Assembly: GCA_030640385.1 (NCBI GenBank)
Contig: DAOWJL010000038.1
Coordinates: 1 to 12,743, forward strand
Source: Dehalococcoidia bacterium
GTDB lineage: Bacteria > Chloroflexota > Dehalococcoidia > Dehalococcoidales > G020351185
Direction of reading: 5' to 3'
Length of the DNA stretch: 12,743 bases
Position numbers and translations under genes: made by a program. Below are positions 1-5,992 of the stretch, piece after piece (position 1 is the first letter of the stretch; each line of letters begins with the position of its first letter). The notes beneath the pieces are model-generated. The model saw nothing but the letters and a program-made list of their open reading frames with translations. It did not search any database and had not been told where the DNA came from.

Positions 1-2334
1 GAGGTAACAATCTACCCGTCTATCGTTATAAAGGGAGCCGGGGATATCTTTAACGATGCCGGAGTGGTTGTCCTCAGCAACAATAATATACCCGAAGGCG
101 AAGAATACAATATGGAAGAACAGGATGGATTCTGGGATGGTCTTTGGCGCTTCTTAAATGGTGGAATGGTTATGGAAGATGCGGCTGGAATAGCACCACC
201 TAAAGCCTCTCCAAGTATCAATGGACAGGCTTCAGACCTGGCTGAGGTGGAAAGGGTAAGGCAGTTCTTCCCCGAGACCTGGCTATGGGAGGAAATAATT
301 GTTGACGCCGACGGCAAAATCTCGATACCGGTTACCGTGCCGGATACCATTACCACCTGGATGCTGCACGCCGTTGCCATTTCCAAAGATACAGGATTGG
401 GTATGGCTGAAGATGCGCTCGTAGCCTTCCAGCCGTTCTTCCTCAAGGTAGACCTGCCCTACTCTGCCATAAGGGGCGAGGAGTTCCCGGTAAAAGTTGC
501 CATCTATAATTATCTGGAGCAGCCTCAGGAAGTCCTCGTCGAGATAGAGGAAGAGGGCTGGTTCGAGCTGCTGGATGAAACTGCCAAGGTGATAACAATA
601 GGAGCCAACGACATCGGCGGTGTCGAGTTCATGATAAAGCCAGAAGGTCTCGGTATAAACGAGTTTAAGATAACCGCCCGCAGTACCGAGGCAGCCGATG
701 CGGTCATAAAAACCCTGCTGGTTCAGCCGGAGGGCGTCCCACGGGAGTTCGTAGAGAACCTGGTTCTGTCCGAAGATAACCCGCAGATTCTGGATACCTC
801 TATCCCTGAATTCGCCATTGCCGATTCAGGCAGAGTCTATATTGCGCTGACTTCCAGCTTCCTGACTCAAACTATCGAAGGATTAGAAGGGCTTATCAAG
901 ATGCCTTTTGGCTGTGGCGAGCAGAACATGATTGTCTTCGCCCCGGATGTCTATATCACCAAATATTTACAGGAGAGCGGGCAGCTCAAGCCGGAGATTA
1001 TGGCAAAGGCAGAGAAGCTTATGATTACCGGTTACCAGAGAGAACTCACCTACCGCCGCAGCGACGGCAGTTTCTCCGCCTTCGGGCAGAGTGATGATGA
1101 GGGTAGTCTATGGCTGACCGCTTTCGTTCTTAAGAGCTTTGCCGAAGCCAAAGACCTTATCTTCATCGATGATGCCGTTCTTGAAGAGGCTGCGGACTGG
1201 CTCAAGTCTCAACAGAACAGCGACGGCTCCTTTGAGCCGATTGGTTTCGTCCACCATCAGGAGATGCTCGGCGGGCTCAATGGCAAAGATGCCCTGACCG
1301 CCTATACTACTATCGCCATGATTGAAGTTGGTGAAACTGCAAGCTCTGCTAAAGCTATTGAATATCTTGAGGGAATACTGGATGAGCTGGATGACCCGTA
1401 CACCCTGGCTATAACTGCCTATGCCCTTGAGCTTGCCGGCAGTGATAGAAGCGACGATGCCTACCGGATGCTGATGGAACTTGCCATTGAAGACGAGAAC
1501 GGCCTGCACTGGGGTGGCGGTGATATTATCCTTCCGACGTACCCGGAACAGCACATCCAGAGCGCCGTTATAGAAACCACCGCCTATGCCACCCTGGCTC
1601 TTGTAGGGCATGGCGATGCCTTTAATGCTTCCCGGGCAGCCAAGTGGCTTGTATCACAGAGAAACGCCTACGGTGGCTTTGGCTCGACGCAGGATACGGT
1701 TATGGCTTTGCAGGCACTCACTCAGTATTCCACCGGCACCCGTGCCGATGTTGACCTTACAATAACCATAGAATCATCAGAATTCAGTATAGAAAAGAGG
1801 ATTACCCCGGAGAACTTCGATATCCTCCAGATTATTGAGGTGCCGATTAACGACCAGGTTAAGATTACCACCGAGGGTAAGGGCGAAGCCATTGCGCAGC
1901 TGGTCAAGCGCTTCAACCTGCCCCAGGCTGAGACCGGTGAAGATATTCTGAGAATAAACGTTGATTACGATACAACCGAGGTTGAGGTCAATGATTTGGT
2001 TACCGTCTCTGTTGAGCTTGTTTTCAACCCACCCCAGCAAATGGAAGCCGGCATGGTGGTGGTTGATATTTCAGTGCCGACAGGTTTTACGCCGGTTATG
2101 GAATCCATCGCTGATGTAGTGGAAAGGGAAAAGAAGATAAAACGCTATGAAACTGCCGGCAGGAAGGTTATATTCTATATAGAGAACATGCTTCCCGGTG
2201 ATAGTCTTTCTTTCAGTTTCAAGGTGCAGGCAATGTTCCCGGTTAAAGCCAAGGGTGTCACCTCTCTGGTTTACTCCTACTACCAGCCGGATATCAGGGG
2301 TGAAACCCTGGGTGAAGAAGTCACCGTTAATTAG
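1..2334 (+). CDS. Alpha-2-macroglobulin/complement-like thioester protein, 5' end missing
   Basis: Frame 1 is open from the first base, so this is the last 777 residues of a protein that is usually 1,500 or more residues long; the start, signal peptide and first macroglobulin domains lie outside the window. Visible order: an acidic, Met/Trp/Gly-rich stretch (residues about 28-80) in the place of the bait region; the block FFPETWLWE (89-97) followed by VTVPDTITTW and PYSAIRGEE, typical of the domain before the thioester domain; the thioester motif GCGEQ (304-308, bases 910-924); an alpha-helical thioester domain to about residue 570, with HHQEMLGGL (418-426) and GSTQDT (561-566); and a C-terminal receptor-binding-like beta domain to the end. 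In this family the Cys-Gln thioester traps proteases or bonds covalently to surfaces outside the cell. The sequence resembles animal members unusually closely (comparison from memory). The stop is TAG, followed by a hairpin. Family certain; target unknown. Confidence 0.93.
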   Translation, partial: EVTIYPSIVIKGAGDIFNDAGVVVLSNNNIPEGEEYNMEEQDGFWDGLWRFLNGGMVMEDAAGIAPPKASPSINGQASDLAEVERVRQFFPETWLWEEIIVDADGKISIPVTVPDTITTWMLHAVAISKDTGLGMAEDALVAFQPFFLKVDLPYSAIRGEEFPVKVAIYNYLEQPQEVLVEIEEEGWFELLDETAKVITIGANDIGGVEFMIKPEGLGINEFKITARSTEAADAVIKTLLVQPEGVPREFVENLVLSEDNPQILDTSIPEFAIADSGRVYIALTSSFLTQTIEGLEGLIKMPFGCGEQNMIVFAPDVYITKYLQESGQLKPEIMAKAEKLMITGYQRELTYRRSDGSFSAFGQSDDEGSLWLTAFVLKSFAEAKDLIFIDDAVLEEAADWLKSQQNSDGSFEPIGFVHHQEMLGGLNGKDALTAYTTIAMIEVGETASSAKAIEYLEGILDELDDPYTLAITAYALELAGSDRSDDAYRMLMELAIEDENGLHWGGGDIILPTYPEQHIQSAVIETTAYATLALVGHGDAFNASRAAKWLVSQRNAYGGFGSTQDTVMALQALTQYSTGTRADVDLTITIESSEFSIEKRITPENFDILQIIEVPINDQVKITTEGKGEAIAQLVKRFNLPQAETGEDILRINVDYDTTEVEVNDLVTVSVELVFNPPQQMEAGMVVVDISVPTGFTPVMESIADVVEREKKIKRYETAGRKVIFYIENMLPGDSLSFSFKVQAMFPVKAKGVTSLVYSYYQPDIRGETLGEEVTVN

Positions 2335-2359
2335 TATTGTTATAGTTTATTAAATAAGA

Positions 2360-2397
2360 AAGGAGGCTGGATTGCGAGGGTTATATCCAGCCTCCTT
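2360..2397. terminator. Bidirectional hairpin terminator between convergent genes
   Basis: A perfect 13-bp stem pairs AAGGAGGCTGGAT (2360-2372) with ATCCAGCCTCCTT (2385-2397) around a 12-base loop. On the minus strand the stem is followed by a T-rich run (TTCTTATTTAATAAA), so it best serves the LuxR-type gene; on the plus strand the tail is only pyrimidine-rich, but the hairpin sits 25 bases after the thioester-protein stop and probably ends that transcript too. Confidence 0.85.
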
Positions 2398-2418
2398 CCA
2401 TCTTCTTGATATATAGTT

Positions 2419-3105
2419 CTATTCCTGGGTGAATGGAATCAATCCCCTCTTTATAGCTTTTACCACCGCTTCGGTGCGGGCATTTGCATCAAGCTTGCTT
2501 AAAATTGAGGTAACATGGTTCTTTATTGTCTGTTCGCTGATTTTCAGCTTGGCCGCAATTTGCTTATTGGCATAGCCCTGAGACATATAATTAACTATTT
2601 CTGTCTCGCGTGTGGTAAGGGGAGATATCAGGTTTTTAACCTCCTGCTGCTGGTACAGCTCCTGAAACTGGTCCAGAACATGGGCTGCTACCTTAGGCCG
2701 GCTGCTCAGGCTATCATTTATGGGGTGCTCGCCACTTGCTACACGTCTTACTGTATCAACCAACTCTTTGCTACTGATATCCTTGCTCAGATAGGCTGAA
2801 GCCTGTCTCTTTATGGCTTCAAATAGCTGTTTATCATTTATATCCGATGCCAGTACAATAACCGCGGTGCTTGGGGTTACCTGCTTTACCCTGTTAACCA
2901 GATTAAACCCGCTATCCGGGGCAGTATCAATATCAACAATAGCCACATCAGGCGGCATAACCTCTATCATCCGGGACATTTTATCGGTTAGCTGCGCCTC
3001 ACCAACAATCACAATATCCCTTATGTCTGAGAATGTATTCTGAATGCCCTGCCTGAATAATGGCTGCTGGCTGAATATCCAGACTGTTATACCTTGTTCA
3101 TCCAT
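2419..3105 (-). CDS. NarL/LuxR-type response regulator with degenerate receiver
   Basis: The 228-residue product has a receiver-like domain (about 6-125) and a LuxR-type helix-turn-helix (about 160-222) containing LTTRETEIVNYMSQG and ISEQTIKNHV, so it should bind DNA as a dimer. The receiver keeps the phosphoacceptor-equivalent Asp58 (AIVD) and Lys108 (YLSKD). The acidic pair after the first strand, normally DD, is Ser-Gln (FSQQPLFRQG), and the Thr/Ser switch position is Ala86, so Mg-dependent phosphorylation is doubtful; this may be a constitutive or ligand-sensing pseudo-receiver. No histidine kinase gene lies nearby. The ATG has an SD-like GAGGT six bases upstream and begins 24 bases after the DUF4870-like gene, so the two are probably co-transcribed. 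Stop TAG, then a terminator. Target genes unknown. Confidence 0.9.
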   Translation of the reverse strand: MDEQGITVWIFSQQPLFRQGIQNTFSDIRDIVIVGEAQLTDKMSRMIEVMPPDVAIVDIDTAPDSGFNLVNRVKQVTPSTAVIVLASDINDKQLFEAIKRQASAYLSKDISSKELVDTVRRVASGEHPINDSLSSRPKVAAHVLDQFQELYQQQEVKNLISPLTTRETEIVNYMSQGYANKQIAAKLKISEQTIKNHVTSILSKLDANARTEAVVKAIKRGLIPFTQE

Positions 3106-3129
3106 AGTTTAACCTCGAAACTTATGAGT

Positions 3130-3471
3130 TTATTGTTTTGTCGGTTTGCTTGACCACTTCTCAGCCAGGTCACCGGCTACGGGAAGTTTATATATTTCTC
3201 CCTGGTATGCCTTATACATCAAAACGACCCAGAGGACAAACCAGAGACCACCGACCAAAGGCCATATGAACAAACTGAAAAACGGCATCCAGCCAAAGAC
3301 AATTCCGATAATATTAAGGGCACTAAAAACGATTATTGATTGCACGGCATGAAAGCGAACGAATTTACTTTCCGTCTCTATAAGTAAAAATATAAGCCCG
3401 CTCACCCAGCCTGCCACATAGCACAATAAACCGGCTATGTTCTCTTCAAGCCCGGTAGAAGTCTTTGCCAT
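3130..3471 (-). CDS. Small membrane protein, DUF4870/Tic20-like
   Basis: The product has 113 residues and three predicted hydrophobic segments (about 11-31, 41-62 and 64-88), with a charged stretch ETESKFVRFHAVQS between the first two. That pattern (short loop with E, FVRFHA, Q before the second helix) is characteristic of the DUF4870/Tic20-like family of inner-membrane proteins, whose role is not established. The C-terminus is polar and ends KPTKQ. An SD-like AAGGAG lies nine bases before the ATG. It sits between greA and the LuxR-type gene on the same strand, with a promoter-like sequence just upstream, so it can be made from the long operon message or from its own start site. No enzymatic motif is visible. 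Confidence 0.85.
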   Translation of the reverse strand: MAKTSTGLEENIAGLLCYVAGWVSGLIFLLIETESKFVRFHAVQSIIVFSALNIIGIVFGWMPFFSLFIWPLVGGLWFVLWVVLMYKAYQGEIYKLPVAGDLAEKWSSKPTKQ

Positions 3472-3502
3472 TTACTGTTTCTCCTTCCCCAAGTTTGCTA
3501 TT

Positions 3503-3531
3503 AGAATATACCCAGATTCAGCCAGTGTCAA
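3503..3531 (-). promoter_or_regulatory. Internal sigma70-type promoter before DUF4870-like gene
   Basis: On the minus strand a consensus -35 TTGACA (3531-3526) is followed by two overlapping -10 candidates: TATATT at a 15-base spacing (3510-3505) or TATTCT at 17 bases (3508-3503). Transcription would start near 3497, leaving about 25 bases with a clear SD before the ATG at 3471. It would express the membrane protein and the LuxR-type regulator independently of the reductase and greA. Confidence 0.5.
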
Positions 3532-3556
3532 TATATACCGGAAACATGCTGAATCT
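3514..3556. repeat. Inverted repeat over greA stop and internal promoter
   Basis: AGATTCAGC (3514-3522) and its exact complement GCTGAATCT (3548-3556) are separated by 25 bases. One arm covers the greA stop codon and the other falls in the spacer of the internal promoter. With no T-tract it is unlikely to be an intrinsic terminator; it could be an operator, an mRNA processing or stability element, or chance. Confidence 0.4.
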
Positions 3557-4364
3557 AGTGTCTTTCCACTCTTTCCACCCGGTAACACAACCTGCCGGCT
3601 GGTACTTCTATTTCTATAACATCACCAATCCCCCGCCCGACGACTGTTCTTCCTATCGGTGAAGCGTCTGATACCTTGCCTTCAGTCGCATTCGCCTCCC
3701 TGGGGCTGACGATGGTAAATTTTAATTCTTCGCCGGAAGACATGTCAATAAGTACAACCCTGTTACCGGTACACACCCTACGTGTGACTTTTGTTTTTTC
3801 ATCAATTACAGTTGCTATCTTCAATATTTCTTCCAGTTCTTTGATTCTTCCCTCAAGATGACCAAGCCTCTCCCTGGCGGCATCCAGGGGGGCATTTTCC
3901 CGAAAGTCTTTATCTTCGGCGGCTCTTCTGATTTCTTCAATAATATATGGCCTCTGGCTTTTAAGTTCTGAGAGTTCCTTTTTCATTGAATCATAGCCTG
4001 CCCTGGTTAGAGAGACTGCCGCTATTGCCTTTTGTCCGGCATTTTCTTTCAGCCGGGTCTTTTCCTTCTTTATCTTTATATGCACTGCCAGGCTTTTCTT
4101 AATCCACCCTTTTTTTCTGGCATATGCCAGAAACGCTTTTGCCAGTTTAAGTTTTTTTTGATATTCTGCAACCGATGGCGACATCCGCTGGGCATATTTT
4201 GCCACTTCATCAGCGGCTATGCTATCCATGAGCCTTTCCCTGCCAAACCAGCGGACGAACTGATATATTGCCTGCTGGCTAATGCCTGCCTCTTCAGACG
4301 GTAAACTGCCCAGAAAACGGCTGGCTGCTTCATTTAAACTCAATTCTCCGTTGTTATCTGTCAT
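3555..4364 (-). CDS. GreA/GreB-type elongation factor with recombinase-like N-terminal domain
   Basis: Starting at the ATG at 4364 the product has 269 residues, against about 158 for ordinary GreA. Residues about 115-190 form the Gre coiled coil, with the tip KDFRENAPLDAARER; Asp153 and Glu156 match the acidic tip residues that stimulate RNA cleavage in the RNA polymerase secondary channel. Residues about 195-269 form the FKBP-like C-domain (SPIGRTVVGRGIGD). Residues about 8-105 are extra and resemble the helical SAM-like core-binding domain of tyrosine recombinases (AIYQFVRWFG and KLAKAFLAYARKKGWI), with no catalytic domain. The start is chosen because GGGAG precedes that ATG by five bases; an ATG 12 bases upstream would add MGEV. 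The gene overlaps the reductase stop by 11 bases, so translation is probably coupled. Likely role: rescue of paused polymerase; the N-domain may bind DNA or a partner (inference). Confidence 0.88.
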   Translation of the reverse strand: MTDNNGELSLNEAASRFLGSLPSEEAGISQQAIYQFVRWFGRERLMDSIAADEVAKYAQRMSPSVAEYQKKLKLAKAFLAYARKKGWIKKSLAVHIKIKKEKTRLKENAGQKAIAAVSLTRAGYDSMKKELSELKSQRPYIIEEIRRAAEDKDFRENAPLDAARERLGHLEGRIKELEEILKIATVIDEKTKVTRRVCTGNRVVLIDMSSGEELKFTIVSPREANATEGKVSDASPIGRTVVGRGIGDVIEIEVPAGRLCYRVERVERH

Positions 4365-5562
4365 CACTTCTCCCATTCAAAACAAATCCTAAGGGAATCT
4401 TTATGGCCTTAATGGATTTTGTAATTACTTTCTGCCTGGTTAATCTTAATATAGCCCTGCCATGCCAGTCAAAAGAAAGGCCATCCACTTCAAGCAAAGC
4501 CTTATCAATACCATTGGCAATAGTTATGTCAAATATTCTATCTATTTGCTTGTCACTCAAGCGTTCGTATAATCTCCTTGCCCAGTAACATATCTTTAGT
4601 TCCTGCCACAGTTCCTTCTTCCATTCCCGCTGGTAGCCGGACAGATTCTTTGCCGAAAGGTCGTTCCTTTCCAGGGCTGTTTTTAGATTACGTGCTGCTG
4701 TCTCGGCGCTCAGCAGTCCGAAGTAGATACCGCCACCTGTTGTCGGCTTCACCTGCCCGGCAGCATCACCAACCACTATCAGTCGCCGGCTGTATGTTCT
4801 CGCCGGTGGCTTTATGGTGATCCCACGGCAGTCTATTTTCCCATCGTCATAATCTATTTTCCCCTCAACCTTTAGCGACGATAACAGCTTTTTAAGATAT
4901 CCCTTCGGATTATACCGTGATAATAAGCCGACAAGAGCCTTCTGTGGCGAGGTCGGCACCAGCCAGGCGAAAAAGCCGGGAGCTACCTCCCTTCCCATAT
5001 ATACTTCTATCTCATCAATGTGAGCGTTTTCCACTTCAACCTGAGCACCGACAACAAAATCACCGGACTCACCCAACCCCAACCTGTGAATAAGTTTTGA
5101 GCCAAAGCCGGTGGCAATAACAACTACCCGGGCTTCATATTCCAGCTCATTGCCATTGCTGTCTGTTTTAATCATAATCCGGTCAGTTTCTGGTTTTATA
5201 TCCTCCACTGTATTTTTGAAAAGGTATTCCGCCCCGGCAGCCCTTGCTCTTTCAGCCATATACGAATCAAGTAACGCCCGGTCTATAATACAAGCCTGGT
5301 TTTCCCTTCGCCATAACCGGATTAACTTCTCCGAAGGTGAAAATATCTTGGCGCTATTTGCTTTTCTCAAGACTAGATTACTATCAATATGAAAGGTGTC
5401 AAGGCAATTCTGGCTAATAATACCGGTACAGCAAACCCGTCCCCCCATCCTTTCCCTTCTTTCAACTACCAGCACGCCATAGCCAACCTCAGCCAGTTTA
5501 CGAGCAACATGGCTGCCTACCGGTCCGCCACCAATTACTATAACATCATGCAAAATAGCCAC
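4354..5562 (-). CDS. FAD-dependent oxidoreductase, geranylgeranyl reductase family
   Basis: The 402-residue product has an N-terminal FAD-binding Rossmann motif (VIVIGGGPVGSHVARKL, with GGGPVG at 11-16) followed by VVERR, a CCTG motif (44-47) at the position of the family's conserved Cys-x-Gly, an ATG motif (VVVIATGFGS, 147-154) and the second FAD motif GDAAGQVKPTTGGGI (265-279). This is the layout of archaeal-type geranylgeranyl/digeranylgeranyl lipid reductases, which saturate isoprenoid chains; related flavoproteins have other substrates, so the substrate here (prenyl chain, menaquinone, carotenoid-type compound) is open. It is first in the minus-strand operon. The start is uncertain: GTG at 5562 has only a weak AAAG upstream, whereas an in-frame TTG at 5553 has AGGTGG five bases before it; both keep the FAD motif whole. 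Confidence 0.88.
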   Translation of the reverse strand: MAILHDVIVIGGGPVGSHVARKLAEVGYGVLVVERRERMGGRVCCTGIISQNCLDTFHIDSNLVLRKANSAKIFSPSEKLIRLWRRENQACIIDRALLDSYMAERARAAGAEYLFKNTVEDIKPETDRIMIKTDSNGNELEYEARVVVIATGFGSKLIHRLGLGESGDFVVGAQVEVENAHIDEIEVYMGREVAPGFFAWLVPTSPQKALVGLLSRYNPKGYLKKLLSSLKVEGKIDYDDGKIDCRGITIKPPARTYSRRLIVVGDAAGQVKPTTGGGIYFGLLSAETAARNLKTALERNDLSAKNLSGYQREWKKELWQELKICYWARRLYERLSDKQIDRIFDITIANGIDKALLEVDGLSFDWHGRAILRLTRQKVITKSIKAIKIPLGFVLNGRSDDR

Positions 5563-5587
5563 CTGAGCTTTCTATTTTCTGCCTAAA

Positions 5588-5596
5588 AGTATATCA
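5588..5596 (-). promoter_or_regulatory. Extended -10 promoter for the reductase-greA operon
   Basis: On the minus strand the sequence TGATATACT (5596-5588) matches an extended -10 element (TG, one base, then TATACT). No good -35 lies 16-18 bases upstream, which is common for extended -10 promoters. Start of transcription near 5581 would give a leader of about 20 bases before the GTG at 5562. It lies back to back with the trpB2 promoter. Confidence 0.45.
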
Positions 5597-5630
5597 CAGT
5601 CTTCTCTGCCAATGCCTACTGTCTTAACCC

Positions 5631-5659
5631 TTGACAAACAATCTCACTTTGGTTATAGT
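5631..5659 (+). promoter_or_regulatory. Consensus sigma70 promoter for T-box and trpB2
   Basis: TTGACA (5631-5636) and TATAGT (5654-5659) are separated by exactly 17 bases. The predicted start near 5666-5668 lies just before the first structured part of the T-box leader. The promoter is strong by sequence, which fits a gene controlled mainly after initiation by attenuation. Confidence 0.85.
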
Positions 5660-5667
5660 CTCTTACA

Positions 5668-5958
5668 ATAAGTAAAGGCTGTGAGCAAGACTAGTAAGCT
5701 TCCAGCGAGGCACAGAGAGTCGGATAAGGTGTGAGCCGATGCTGGCGCAGGAGCTGAATGGTCTTGTGAGCCGCAAACCGAAAACCGCCTGATTGGCTGC
5801 CAGTAGGCTTTGCCGCCAGGGATGCGTTATTGAATCCCAGGATATAGAGCTATCAGACTCTAATCTGAGAAAGATGGTCAGATGAAAAAGCAGCTGACTA
5901 AGAAGGGTGGCACCGCAGAGCAGAGCCTCCTGCCCCTTCAAGGGTAGGAGGCTTTTTA
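5668..5958 (+). promoter_or_regulatory. T-box riboswitch, tRNA-Trp sensing, upstream of trpB2
   Basis: The T-box signature AGGGTGGCACCGC is at 5904-5916. Stem I closes with GCAAGA (5685-5690) and TCTTGT (5762-5767); its specifier bulge has AGTA on the 5' side (5693-5696) and GAATGG on the 3' side (5756-5761), giving the Trp codon TGG at 5759-5761. Stem III is TCAGA (5853-5857) with TCTGA (5864-5868). The antiterminator pairs GAAGGG (5902-5907) with CCCTTC (5934-5939) and GCAG (5915-5918) with CTGC (5930-5933), leaving the 7-base bulge TGGCACC. Its TGGC complements a GCCA acceptor end, matching the G73 discriminator usual for bacterial tRNA-Trp. This fold excludes the terminator. Uncharged tRNA-Trp should switch transcription on. 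Confidence 0.93.
5924..5957 (+). terminator. Attenuator terminator of the Trp T-box
   Basis: AGCCTCCTGCCC (5924-5935) pairs with GGGTAGGAGGCT (5942-5953) through 12 bp including one G-U, with a 6-base loop and a T-tract at 5953-5957. Its 5' arm shares bases with the 3' arm of the antiterminator, so the two folds are mutually exclusive. Confidence 0.92.
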
Positions 5959-5992
5959 TATAACTTAACAAATTTTATAGGAGGAGACCCAA

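Noticed and set aside
1108..1611. Long minus-strand open frame (167 codons) inside the thioester gene
   Set aside because: It is antisense to the certain A2M-family frame, has no family motif and no SD; a by-product of codon use.
5663..5971. 102-codon minus-strand frame in the trpB2 leader
   Set aside because: It coincides with the T-box structure, which explains the sequence fully; no SD or domain.
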